Shown in pieces: positions 9,148-16,826 of a stretch of DNA of 64,000 nt (its first letter is position 1; each line of letters begins with the position of its first letter). Position numbers and translations under genes: made by a program. Under the pieces are notes generated by a model. That model was not told the DNA's origin. It saw only the letters and a list, made by a program, of their open reading frames with translations, and did no database searches. This DNA is from Streptomyces sp. f51 (GTDB taxonomy: Bacteria; Actinomycetota; Actinomycetes; Streptomycetales; Streptomycetaceae): NCBI RefSeq assembly GCF_037940415.1, contig NZ_CP149798.1, forward strand, positions 2,538,501 to 2,602,500. The letters are read 5' to 3'.

Positions 9148-11064
9148 TCACAGATGGCGTCGTCGGGCGGCGACGTGCCGGTCGTACTCCTCGCGGGCCT
9201 TCACCGCCGACGCTCGGGTCGCGGTCTCGGCCACAGGTACATCCCACCAGGCCTGGGCCGGGGGCGCGCCCGACACTGTGTCTGCCGTTTCGGTCTCCAC
9301 GTAGACACAAGTGGGAGTGTCCGCCTCGCGCGCCTCGGCCAGGGCCGCCCGCAGGTCACGCACGGTCCCCGCGCGCAGGACACGCATGCCCAGACTGGCC
9401 GCGTTGGCCGCGAGATCGACCGGCAACGGCACCCCTGTGTACGTACGGTCGGCGGCCAGACGGCGGTACGCCGTGCCCAGGCGCTCGCCGCCCACCGCCT
9501 CCGAGAGCCCGCCGATCGACGCGTACCCGTGGTTCTGGAGGAGGACCACCTTGATCGCGACGCCCTCCTGGACGGCGGTGACGATCTCGGTCGGCATCAT
9601 CAGATACGTGCCGTCGCCGACCAGCGCCCACACCGGCCGGTCCGGGGCCGCCATCCGCACCCCGATCGCGGCCGGGATCTCGTAGCCCATGCAGGAGTAG
9701 CCGTACTCGACGTGGTACTGGTCGCGCGACCGCGCCCGCCACAGCTTGTGCAGGTCGCCGGGGAGCGAACCGGCCGCGTTGATCAGGATGTCGTCCTCGG
9801 TGACCAGGTCGTCGAGCGCGCCGAGGACCTGCGGCTGGGTCGGCCGGACGTCGATGTCCTCCGCCTCGTAGGCCGAATCGACCCGGTGCTCCCAGCGCTC
9901 CTTGCCGTCCGTGTACTCGGCGACGTACGCGGCCTCCGCGCGGTGCCGGTCGGCGAGCAGCGCCTCGGTGAGCGCCTGAAGGGCGGTGCGCGCGTCGGCG
10001 ACCAGCGGGGTGCCGGCGAGTTTGTGGCCGTCGTGGGGAGCGATGTTGAGGTTGAGGAAGCGGACGCCCGGGGCCGCGAACAGCGTGCCCGAGGCGGTGG
10101 TGAAGTCGGTGTAGCGGGTGCCGACGCCGATCACCAGGTCGGCGGTGCGGGCGAGTCCGTCGGCGGTCGCCGTGCCGGTGTGCCCGATGCCGCCGACGTC
10201 CTGCGGGTGGTCCCAGCGCAGCGAGCCCTTGCCGGCCTGGGTGGAGGCGACGGGGATACCGGTGGCCGAGGCGAGCTCCGCGAGCACCTCCTCGGCACGG
10301 CTGTGGTGCACACCGCCGCCCGCGACGATCAGCGGACGCCGGGCCCCTCGGATCGCCTCGACGGCGCGCGCCAGCTCGCCGGAGTCGGGCGCCGGGCGCC
10401 GTACGCGCCAGGTCCGTTCGGCGAAGAACTCCTCGGGCCAGTCGTACGCCTCCACCTGCACGTCCTGCGGCAGCGCGAGCGTGACGGCGCCGGTCTCGAC
10501 CGGGTCGGTGAGCACGCGCATCGCCTGGAGGGCCGCCGGGATCAGCGCCTCGGGGCGGGTGATCCGGTCGAAGTACCGCGACACCGGGCGCAGACAGTCG
10601 TTGACCGACACGTCCCCGGCGTGGGGGACCTCCAGCTGCTGGAGCACCGGGTCGGCGGGGCGGGCCGCGAAGACGTCGCCGGGCAGGAGCAGCACCGGCA
10701 GATGGTTGACGGTGGCGAGCGCGGCGCCGGTGACGAGGTTGGTGGCGCCGGGCCCGATGGAGGTGGTCACGGCGTGCGCGGAGAGCCGGCCGCACTGGCG
10801 CGCGTAGCCGACGGCCGCGTGCACCATGGCCTGTTCGTTGCGCCCCTGGTGGAACGGCATCACGGGGGGCGCGGAGGAGATGCCCCCGCCGGGCACGGTG
10901 GCGTGCTCGACGAGCGCCTGGCCGATGCCCGCGACGTTGCCGTGGCCGAAGATGCCCCACATGGCGCCGATCAGCCGGTGCCGGGCGCCGTCCCGTTCGG
11001 TGTACTGCGCGGCGAGGAACCGCACCAGCGCCTGTGCGACGGTCAGCCTCGTCGTCGAGGTCAT
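9148..11064 (-). CDS. iolD: 3D-(3,5/4)-trihydroxycyclohexane-1,2-dione hydrolase
   Basis: A 638-aa thiamine-diphosphate enzyme that opens the cyclitol ring in myo-inositol catabolism, making 5-deoxyglucuronate. N-terminal pyrimidine-binding domain includes GIFGHGNVAGIGQAL and the Glu in RNEQAMVHAAVGYA; the C-terminal cofactor motif is GDGTYLMMPTEI...NHG, with Mg-binding Asp and Asn. Length matches IolD (about 640 aa). The ATG at 11064 overlaps the iolB stop as ATGA, so expression is coupled. The frame continues upstream only as a shadow of iolB. It sits between iolB and mmsA, the expected pathway neighbours. Confidence 0.95.
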   Translation of the reverse strand: MTSTTRLTVAQALVRFLAAQYTERDGARHRLIGAMWGIFGHGNVAGIGQALVEHATVPGGGISSAPPVMPFHQGRNEQAMVHAAVGYARQCGRLSAHAVTTSIGPGATNLVTGAALATVNHLPVLLLPGDVFAARPADPVLQQLEVPHAGDVSVNDCLRPVSRYFDRITRPEALIPAALQAMRVLTDPVETGAVTLALPQDVQVEAYDWPEEFFAERTWRVRRPAPDSGELARAVEAIRGARRPLIVAGGGVHHSRAEEVLAELASATGIPVASTQAGKGSLRWDHPQDVGGIGHTGTATADGLARTADLVIGVGTRYTDFTTASGTLFAAPGVRFLNLNIAPHDGHKLAGTPLVADARTALQALTEALLADRHRAEAAYVAEYTDGKERWEHRVDSAYEAEDIDVRPTQPQVLGALDDLVTEDDILINAAGSLPGDLHKLWRARSRDQYHVEYGYSCMGYEIPAAIGVRMAAPDRPVWALVGDGTYLMMPTEIVTAVQEGVAIKVVLLQNHGYASIGGLSEAVGGERLGTAYRRLAADRTYTGVPLPVDLAANAASLGMRVLRAGTVRDLRAALAEAREADTPTCVYVETETADTVSGAPPAQAWWDVPVAETATRASAVKAREEYDRHVAARRRHL

Positions 11065-11903
11065 CGGTATCCCCCTGTGCTGTTCGCGTGGTCCGGGTGG
11101 AAGCGGATCCGCCACTCCCTGTCCCCGCCCGGCCCGGCCATGACGTTGAGGTAGTACATGGCGTGACCGGGCTGGGCGATGGACGGACCGTGCCAGCCGT
11201 CGGGCACGAGGACGGCGTCGCCGGTGCGGACCTCGGCGAGGACGTCCGCACCGCCCTCGCGGGAGGGGAAGACGCGCTGGTAGCCGAAGCCGTCCGGTCC
11301 GTCGATCTCGAAGTAGTAGATCTCCTCCAGCCGCGACTCGACACCGGGCAGGTGTTCGTCGTGCTTGTGCGGCGGATACGAGGACCAGTTGCCGCCGGGG
11401 GTGACGACCTCCACGGCGATGAGCCGGTCGCAGTCGAAGACGTCCGCGGCGGCGAAATTGCGCACCTGGCGCGCGCACGTGCCGCTGCCGCGGTCTTCGA
11501 CGGGTACCTCCGGCGCGGGGCCGTAGCGGGCGGGGAGTCGGCGCTCGCACTTCGCTCCTGCCAGGGCGAAGCGGCCTCCCACGCCGGAGGCGATCTGGGC
11601 CCGGGCCTCACGGGGAACGTACGCGAAGTCGGAGACTCCGTCGAACACACTCCTCCTGCCCAGGAGTTGGAACTCCTCCTCTTCCATTCCGTCCTTGGTG
11701 CGCACCGTGCAACCACCGCGCAGCGGCAGCACGATCCACTCGCTGTCCCCGGTGGTGAAGGTGTGGGTGCCGCCGGGGGCCAGCTCCACGACGCGCAGGC
11801 TGCTGTGGGTCCAGCCGGCCCGCTCGGGGTCGATGTCGAGGGCGTAGTGGGCGTCCGAGGCGCTGCCCCTGGGCACGTACAGCCCGTTGTCCGGACGTCT
11901 CAT
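11061..11903 (-). CDS. iolB: 5-deoxyglucuronate isomerase
   Basis: A 280-aa cupin-fold isomerase that converts 5-deoxy-D-glucuronate to 2-deoxy-5-keto-gluconate. The bicupin pattern is visible, with the metal-binding cluster PPHKHDEH followed by a Glu in RLEEIYYFEI and a late His in VPDGWHGPS. Length is typical for IolB. It starts 7 bp after the aldolase-like gene ends and overlaps iolD by 4 bp (ATGA), so it belongs to the iolC operon. Confidence 0.94.
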   Translation of the reverse strand: MRRPDNGLYVPRGSASDAHYALDIDPERAGWTHSSLRVVELAPGGTHTFTTGDSEWIVLPLRGGCTVRTKDGMEEEEFQLLGRRSVFDGVSDFAYVPREARAQIASGVGGRFALAGAKCERRLPARYGPAPEVPVEDRGSGTCARQVRNFAAADVFDCDRLIAVEVVTPGGNWSSYPPHKHDEHLPGVESRLEEIYYFEIDGPDGFGYQRVFPSREGGADVLAEVRTGDAVLVPDGWHGPSIAQPGHAMYYLNVMAGPGGDREWRIRFHPDHANSTGGYR

Positions 11904-11910
11904 GCGGCCC

Positions 11911-12852
11911 TCACAGGAGTCCTACGGCGGTGTCCACGGCCGCGGCGACATCGCCGTCCGCGGGGTACAGCAGCGAACGGCCCACCACCAGGCCCTGCAC
12001 GGTGGGGAGTTGGAGCGCCCCGCGCCATTTCTCGTACGCACCCTCCTGGTCCTCGCCGACCTCTCCGCCGAGCAGTACGGCGGGCAGTGTGCACGTCTCC
12101 ATGACCCGGGCCATGTCGTCGGGGTTCTCGGTGACGGGGACCTTCAGCCAGGTGTACGCCGAACTGCCGCCCAGACCGGCGGCGATGGCGATGGACTTGG
12201 TGACGGCCTCGGCGCTCAGATCGTTGCGCAGGGTGCCGTCGTGCCGGCGACGGCAGAGGAACGGTTCGACGAAGACCGGAAGTTGGCGTTCGGCCATGCC
12301 GTCGATCACCCGGGCGGCGGACTCCAGGGTGCGCACCGATCCGGGGTCGTCGTAGTCGATGCGCAGCAGCAGTTTTCCGGCGTCGAAACCGAGCCGTTCG
12401 ATGTCCTTGGGACGGTGGCCGGTGAACCGGTCGTCCAGTTCGAAGACGGAGCCCGCGAGTCCGCCGCGGTTCATCGACCCGATGACCACCTTGCCGTCGA
12501 GGACGCCGAGCAGCAGCAGGTCGTCGAGTATGTCGGCGGTGGCGAGCACGCCGTCGACGCCGGGGCGGGAGAGCGCGACGCACAGGCGCTCCAGCAGCCC
12601 GGCGCGGTCCGCCATGGCCAGGCTCCGGTCGCCGACGGCCAGCATGCCGCGGGCCGGGTGGTCCGCGGCGACGATCATCAGCCGCCCGGAGCCGTCGAGC
12701 AGCGGTCGCCGCACCCGCCGGGCGGCGGCCTCGGCGATCGCCTCCGGGTGCCGGGCCCGGAGGCGGACCAGGGCGGAGACGTCGACGCGCGGGTGGGCGC
12801 GGGCGTCGCCTCCCTGTTCGGGTCGGGCGCCGCCGACGTGGCCCGCCCTCAT
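11911..12852 (-). CDS. Cgl0159-type (beta/alpha)8 aldolase-like protein, probable IolJ equivalent
   Basis: A 313-aa TIM-barrel protein of the class I aldolase / DeoC-like Cgl0159 group that accompanies actinobacterial iol genes. Visible features: MIVAADHPARGML near residue 60, IGSMNRGGLAGSVFE, LLRIDYDD, a probable Schiff-base lysine in YTWLKVPV, and the phosphate-grip-like VVGRSLLYP. By position it should cleave 2-deoxy-5-keto-gluconate 6-phosphate to dihydroxyacetone phosphate and malonate semialdehyde, the IolJ step; that is inference. The ATG at 12852 overlaps the iolC stop (ATGA). The open frame upstream of 12852 is a shadow of iolC. Confidence 0.85.
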   Translation of the reverse strand: MRAGHVGGARPEQGGDARAHPRVDVSALVRLRARHPEAIAEAAARRVRRPLLDGSGRLMIVAADHPARGMLAVGDRSLAMADRAGLLERLCVALSRPGVDGVLATADILDDLLLLGVLDGKVVIGSMNRGGLAGSVFELDDRFTGHRPKDIERLGFDAGKLLLRIDYDDPGSVRTLESAARVIDGMAERQLPVFVEPFLCRRRHDGTLRNDLSAEAVTKSIAIAAGLGGSSAYTWLKVPVTENPDDMARVMETCTLPAVLLGGEVGEDQEGAYEKWRGALQLPTVQGLVVGRSLLYPADGDVAAAVDTAVGLL

Positions 12853-13799
12853 CGCACCGCTCCGGCGGCGAGGGCCCGTTCGATCTCGTGCGGGGTGGGC
12901 ATCGCGGAGGAGCACTCCAGCCGGGAGGCGACGATGGCGCCGGCCGCGTTCGCGTGCCGCATGGTCTTCTCCAGGTCCCAGCCGGCGAGCAGTCCGTGGC
13001 ACAGGGAGCCGCCGAACGCGTCGCCCGCGCCCAGGCCGTTGAGGACGTCGACCGGGAGGGGCGGGACCTCGGCGGTCGTGCCGTCGCGGTGGACGGCGAG
13101 GACGCCCTTGGGGCCCTGTTTCACCACGGCGAGCTCGGGGCCGGCTTCGAGGAGGGCCGCGGCGGCGGTGTGCGGCTCGCGTTCCCCGGTGGCGATCTCG
13201 ACCTCGTCGATGTTGCCGACGGCGACGGTGGCGTGGCGCAGGGCCTCGGCGTAGAAGGGGTGCGCGGAGGCCGGGTCCCGCCAGAACATGGGGCGCCAGT
13301 CGAGGTCGAAGACCGTCGTGCCTGAGCGGGCGCGGTGAGCCAGCGCGGTCAGGGTGGCCGTCCGGCTGGGTTCCGCGCTGAGTCCCGTGCCGGTCATCCA
13401 GAAGACGCCGGCATCGCGCAGGGCGTCGAGGTCGAGTTCGGCGGCGTCGATCTCCAGGTCGGGGGCCTTGGGCTGCCGGTAGAAGTAGAGCGGGAAGTCG
13501 TCCGGCGGGAAGATCTCGCAGAAGGTGACCGGCGTCGGCAGTCCCGGGACCTCGGTGACCCAGCGGTCGTCGACGCCGAACGCGCGCAGCGCCTCGTGCA
13601 GATAGGTTCCGAAGGGATCGGCGCCCGTTCGGGTGACGACCGCCGTACGCCGTCCGAGCCGCGCGGCCGCCACCGCGACGTTCGTGGCCGAGCCGCCGAG
13701 GAACTTGCCGAAGGAGGTCACCCGGGACAGCGGGACCCCCGTCTGCAACGGGTAGAGGTCCACGCCGATCCGCCCCATGGTGATCAGCTCGTACGCCAT
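12849..13799 (-). CDS. iolC: 5-dehydro-2-deoxygluconokinase
   Basis: A 316-aa PfkB/ribokinase-family sugar kinase. It opens with MGRIGVDLYP, has GGSATNVAVAAARLG (the family substrate signature), and ends with the second PfkB signature NGLGAGDAFGGSL containing the catalytic Asp. In this operon it should phosphorylate 2-deoxy-5-keto-D-gluconate. It is the first gene of the minus-strand iol operon and is preceded by a well-formed promoter. The ATG at 13799 gives a family-like N-terminus; the upstream 76 codons of open frame lie in the promoter and the divergent gene. Confidence 0.94.
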   Translation of the reverse strand: MAYELITMGRIGVDLYPLQTGVPLSRVTSFGKFLGGSATNVAVAAARLGRRTAVVTRTGADPFGTYLHEALRAFGVDDRWVTEVPGLPTPVTFCEIFPPDDFPLYFYRQPKAPDLEIDAAELDLDALRDAGVFWMTGTGLSAEPSRTATLTALAHRARSGTTVFDLDWRPMFWRDPASAHPFYAEALRHATVAVGNIDEVEIATGEREPHTAAAALLEAGPELAVVKQGPKGVLAVHRDGTTAEVPPLPVDVLNGLGAGDAFGGSLCHGLLAGWDLEKTMRHANAAGAIVASRLECSSAMPTPHEIERALAAGAVR

Positions 13800-13836
13800 C
13801 GCGTTCCCTTCCGCGCGGTCCCTGCGGCTGCCCCCA

Positions 13837-13865
13837 GGTCTAGTGCCGCACGGGAAGCCTGTCAA
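13837..13865 (-). promoter_or_regulatory. promoter of the iolC operon
   Basis: On the minus strand TTGACA (13865-13860), a 17-base spacer and TAGACC (13842-13837) lie about 40 bases before the iolC start. This is a good match to the main vegetative (HrdB) consensus. Immediately upstream is an imperfect palindrome (GTCC/GGAC, about 13872-13887), a possible repressor site shared with the divergent iolE-like gene. Confidence 0.65.
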
Positions 13866-13929
13866 CGTTTTGTCCAGACATTCGGACCAGGGCTTGACAC
13901 CTCCACGGAGCCGCCGGAAGCTGGCGCCC

Positions 13930-14907
13930 ATGACGTCGTCGCAGCCGCAGTCATCGCCGCAGCCGTCCCCCGGACCCTCGCAGAAGTCGTCACCGCGGTC
14001 GTCACCTCCGTCCTCACTGTCGCGCATCCGGATCGGTTCGGCTCCCGATTCCTGGGGCGTCTGGTTCCCCGACGATCCCCGGCAGGTTCCCTGGCAGCGC
14101 TTCCTCGACGAGGTCTCCGGATCGGGCTACGAGTGGATCGAGCTCGGCCCGTACGGCTACCTGCCCACCGATCCCGACGTCCTGCGGGAGGAGACCGCCC
14201 GGCGCGGGCTCAAGGTCTCGGCGGGCACGGTCTTCACCGGACTGCACCGGGGCCCCGACGTCTGGGAGTCCACCTGGGCGCACGTCTCGGACATCGCGGA
14301 GCTGGCCCGGGCGACGGGCGCCGGGCATCTCGTGGTCATCCCGGCCTTCTGGCGGGACGACAAGACCGGCGCGGTGCTGGAGGACAGCGTGCTGACGCCG
14401 GCCCAGTGGCGCGATCTGGCCTCCCAGACCGAGCGGCTCGCCCATGAGGTGCGCGAGCGCTACGGGCTGAGTGTCGTCGTCCATCCGCACGCCGACACCC
14501 ACATCGACACCGAGGAGAACGTCACCCGTTTCCTCGACGCGACCGACTCCTCGCTGGTGTCGCTGTGCCTGGACACGGGCCACTACGCCTACTGCGGCGG
14601 CGACAGCGTCAAGCTCATCGAGACGTACGGCGAACGCATCGGCTACCTCCACCTCAAGCAGGTGGACCCCGCGGTGCTGGCCGGGGTACGCGCCGAGGAC
14701 CTGCCGTTCGGGCCCGCCGTCGCCCGCGGCGTGATGTGCGAACCGCCGTCCGGCGTACCGGCGCTCGAACCCGTCCTCGCCGCCGCGCAGGACCTGGGCG
14801 TCGAGCTGTTCGCGATCGTCGAGCAGGACATGTACCCGTGCCCCCCGGACCGGCCGCTGCCGATCGCCCGGCGCACCCGGGCGTTCCTGAGGTCCTGCGG
14901 GGCATGA
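13930..14907 (+). CDS. iolE: sugar phosphate isomerase/epimerase, probable myo-inosose-2 dehydratase
   Basis: A 325-aa xylose-isomerase-like TIM barrel. Key features: APDSWGVWFPDD near the N-terminus (IolE proteins start with a similar NPxxW motif), VVHPHADTHIDT, LCLDTGHYAYCGGD and LHLKQVDP, which match the metal-binding Glu/Asp/His pattern of IolE. It would dehydrate scyllo- or myo-inosose, the step before IolD. It diverges from the iolC operon across a 130-bp promoter gap. The ATG at 13930 is preceded by a Ser/Pro/Gln-rich 25-residue tail of doubtful function; a later start is possible. IolH-type function is the main alternative. Confidence 0.8.
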   Translation: MTSSQPQSSPQPSPGPSQKSSPRSSPPSSLSRIRIGSAPDSWGVWFPDDPRQVPWQRFLDEVSGSGYEWIELGPYGYLPTDPDVLREETARRGLKVSAGTVFTGLHRGPDVWESTWAHVSDIAELARATGAGHLVVIPAFWRDDKTGAVLEDSVLTPAQWRDLASQTERLAHEVRERYGLSVVVHPHADTHIDTEENVTRFLDATDSSLVSLCLDTGHYAYCGGDSVKLIETYGERIGYLHLKQVDPAVLAGVRAEDLPFGPAVARGVMCEPPSGVPALEPVLAAAQDLGVELFAIVEQDMYPCPPDRPLPIARRTRAFLRSCGA

Positions 14908-15227
14908 GCCCCGCGCCCCGGGGCACCCGGAGTCCCGGCCCGCCGGGCGCTCGGGGCCCGGCGGGTCTTCCCGTCCCCGGGGCGGCCGACGGTCCCGGGG
15001 GCCACACCTCACCGCCGCCCATGCGTCACTCGTGTCACAAAAAACACCGCCGTGTCACACATGTCACGTATACGCGGGTCTTGTGTCACGCCCGGTCGAC
15101 AGTCGGGGCCCGGCCCTCACGCTGCGTCGTTCACCGGGCACACGCTTTGTGATCACCAGCGCAGCGCCCGGCTCCCCCGACGACCGTCCCAGGCCGCCGC
15201 CGCGGTGCGCGCGGGGAGGTGCCACGC
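14908..15227 (+). other. 320-bp gap with terminator and TGTCAC repeat cluster
   Basis: No gene seen. It holds the iolE-like terminator (14939-14965), then four TGTCAC copies at 15033, 15053, 15062 and 15084 in an AT-richer stretch, all in the same orientation, with a near-palindrome GTGTCACAC at 15052-15060. It ends in the promoter and GGGGAGG ribosome site (15213-15219) of the small HTH gene. The repeats look like regulator-binding sites. Confidence 0.5.
14939..14965 (+). terminator. GC hairpin after the iolE-like gene
   Basis: CCCGCCGGGC and GCCCGGCGGG form a perfect 10-bp stem with a 7-base loop, 31 bases past the stop and followed by a pyrimidine-rich TCTTCCC. Probable terminator. Confidence 0.7.
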
Positions 15228-15428
15228 ATGACCGACCGCCGACTCTGGTCGTACAAGGAGATCGCCGCGCACATCAAGGTGCAGCCGGACACCGTCCGCT
15301 CCTACCGCAAGCACGGGCTGCTGCCGCCGCCCGACCACGTCGAGGCCGGAAAGCCCTACTGGTACGCCGACACCGTCCGCGCCTGGGTCGCCTCCCGGCC
15401 GGGGAACAGGGGCCGAAAGGACGGGTGA
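15228..15428 (+). CDS. small MerR-like helix-turn-helix protein
   Basis: A 66-aa DNA-binding protein consisting of almost nothing but one winged HTH: WSYKEIAAHIKVQPDTVRSY (helix-turn-helix), then KHGLLPPPDH and YWYADTVRAWV (wing), like the N-terminal domain of MerR proteins or excisionase-type regulators such as BldC. The ATG at 15228 has a GGGGAGG site 8 bases upstream; an in-frame GTG at 15219 lies inside that site. It has no effector domain, so it may act as an accessory or cooperative binder. Upstream TGTCAC repeats are candidate targets for autoregulation. Target genes unknown. Confidence 0.8.
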   Translation: MTDRRLWSYKEIAAHIKVQPDTVRSYRKHGLLPPPDHVEAGKPYWYADTVRAWVASRPGNRGRKDG

Positions 15429-15447
15429 CCTGTCCGGCCCGGCCCCT

Positions 15448-15493
15448 CACGCCCACGGCTCGATGACCGTCACGCCCACGGCTCGATGACCGT
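15448..15493. repeat. 23-bp tandem duplication at the 3' end of the alcohol dehydrogenase gene
   Basis: Two exact 23-bp copies abut at 15448-15470 and 15471-15493. The second encodes the last residues (VIEPWA) of the dehydrogenase; the first begins exactly at the stop codon, so the copy lies just outside the gene. The stop codon spans the junction. Confidence 0.9.
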
Positions 15494-16513
15494 CACCCCC
15501 GACCCCGGAGCCGATCCCATCGCGGCGAGGGCGGCCGGAGCGGCGTCCAGGGTGATGGCGGAGGTCACGAGGAGATCGGGGCGCAGCACTCCGGAGCGGA
15601 CCAGTTCCAGCAGAGGCGGGTAGGCGTGGGCCGCCATTCCGTGGCTGCCCAGCAGTTCGAGTTCGAGGGCGATCACCCGGGCCATCGGGACCGGGGTGGC
15701 GCCGGTCGGCGAGGGCAGCAGGCCGACCTGGACGTGCCGGCCGCGACGGCGCAGCCCGTCGACCGAGGCCGCGCAGGTGCCGGGCGATCCGAGGGCGTCC
15801 AGCGACACGTGCGCGCCGCCGCCGGTCAGTTCACGGACCGCCTCGGCGGGGTCGGCCACGGCGGAGGCGTCCACGCACTCCGCCGCCCCGAACCTCCGGG
15901 CCAGATCGAGCGCCGCCGGGGACACGTCCACGGCCACGACCCGCGCCCCCGAAGCCGCCGCGATCATCACCGCCGAGAGGCCGACGCCACCGCAGCCGTG
16001 CACCGCCACCCACTCCCCCGGGGCCGCTCTCCCCTGCGCGACGACCGCCCGGAACGCCGTGGCGAACCGGCAGCCCAGCGAGGCCGCCGTCGCGAAGGAC
16101 AGCTCCGGCGGAAGCGGGATCAGGTTCACGTCGGCGTGGTCGAGCGCCACGTACTGGGCGAAGGAGCCCCAGTGCGTGAAGCCCGGCTGGGTCTGCCGCT
16201 CGCACACCTGCTGGTCGCCGGCCGCGCAGGCGGGACAGCTTCCGCAGGCGCACACGAACGGCACGGTCACCCGGTCGCCGGGGCGATGGCCGGTCACCCC
16301 GGCGCCCACCGCCTCGATCACCCCGGCAAGTTCATGGCCGGGCACGTGCGGCAGCGTGATGTCGGGGTCGTGGCCCATCCAGCCGTGCCAGTCGCTCCGG
16401 CACAGCCCCGTGGCCTCGACCCGCACCACCACCCCGTGCTCCGCAGGCACCGGGTCCGCCACCTCCCGCACCCCGGCCGGCTCCCCGTACCGCTCGAACA
16501 CCACCGCCCGCAT
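15470..16513 (-). CDS. zinc-dependent alcohol dehydrogenase
   Basis: A 347-aa medium-chain dehydrogenase. Catalytic zinc ligands are seen in [10 protein letters not shown] (Cys) and PGHELAG (His-Glu); the structural zinc lobe has Cys residues in [17 protein letters not shown]; the Rossmann motif is [10 protein letters not shown] followed by AVDVSPAAL (acid for NAD preference). Substrate is not identifiable; polyol or simple alcohol oxidation with NAD is likely. It is monocistronic, with a 313-bp repeat-bearing gap before it. The last codons are duplicated immediately downstream (23-bp tandem repeat), without changing the protein. Confidence 0.9.
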   Translation of the reverse strand: MRAVVFERYGEPAGVREVADPVPAEHGVVVRVEATGLCRSDWHGWMGHDPDITLPHVPGHELAGVIEAVGAGVTGHRPGDRVTVPFVCACGSCPACAAGDQQVCERQTQPGFTHWGSFAQYVALDHADVNLIPLPPELSFATAASLGCRFATAFRAVVAQGRAAPGEWVAVHGCGGVGLSAVMIAAASGARVVAVDVSPAALDLARRFGAAECVDASAVADPAEAVRELTGGGAHVSLDALGSPGTCAASVDGLRRRGRHVQVGLLPSPTGATPVPMARVIALELELLGSHGMAAHAYPPLLELVRSGVLRPDLLVTSAITLDAAPAALAAMGSAPGSGVTVIEPWA

Positions 16514-16616
16514 CGGCTCCCGCCCTCCACTCGGAGATCAGCTTCCGCGCAAACGGTAGGGGATGCGGGCCGGTGGGGTGCGGGGCCGGGTTCGGCTCCG
16601 GTCCGGTGGGTGGGTC

Positions 16617-16702
16617 GGGGCCGTGCCGGTGCATCAGCCCGTCGCCGTTGGGTGAGGAGTGGGCGTCGGTGGCGACGGGCATCGATGTACCGGCACGGCC
16701 CC
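16617..16702 (-). repeat. 86-nt long-stem hairpin element, copy 1
   Basis: GGGGCCGTGCCGGT (16617-16630) pairs perfectly with ACCGGCACGGCCCC (16689-16702); CATC with GATG; GCCCGTCGCC (16637-16646) with GGCGACGGGC (16671-16680). That is 28 paired positions around a 24-nt loop. About 115 bp around it are nearly identical to an inverted copy at 41.7-41.84 kb. Confidence 0.88.
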
Positions 16703-16760
16703 TCGCGTCGCATTCCGGGTGCGGGCGCGTCCCCATTTCAGATCCGATCCGGCCGGGAGG

Positions 16761-16791
16761 GTTCAGCCCGTCCGGCGTTCGAGGAGCGGGG
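16761..16791 (-). repeat. dispersed 31-bp intergenic module, copy 1
   Basis: The core CAGCCCGTCCGGCGTT plus GAGGAGCGGGG matches, in inverse orientation, 41465-41496 with few differences. In both places it follows a gene 3' end and precedes the long-stem hairpin element. The core is a common intergenic sequence in Streptomyces genomes, as far as I recall. Confidence 0.75.
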
Positions 16792-16826
16792 GGTGGGGAG
16801 GGGTGGGGTGGGGCAATCGAGGGGCG

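Larger units (their letters stand above)
16514..16826 (-). other. repeat-bearing gap between MMPL and alcohol dehydrogenase genes
   Basis: No gene seen. Read on the minus strand from the MMPL stop, it holds a short dispersed module (16761-16791), then an 86-nt long-stem hairpin element (16617-16702), then the alcohol dehydrogenase promoter. Both modules recur at 41.4-41.8 kb in the same order relative to the upstream gene. Confidence 0.75.

Noticed and set aside
9356..11716. 786-codon minus-strand frame across iolD/iolB
   Set aside because: Out of frame with IolD and IolB, which are well conserved; Arg/Pro-rich shadow.
16514..16826. Short frames (for example 16573-16830) in the repeat gap
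   Set aside because: They fall across the dispersed repeat and its hairpin; no ribosome site or coding bias.
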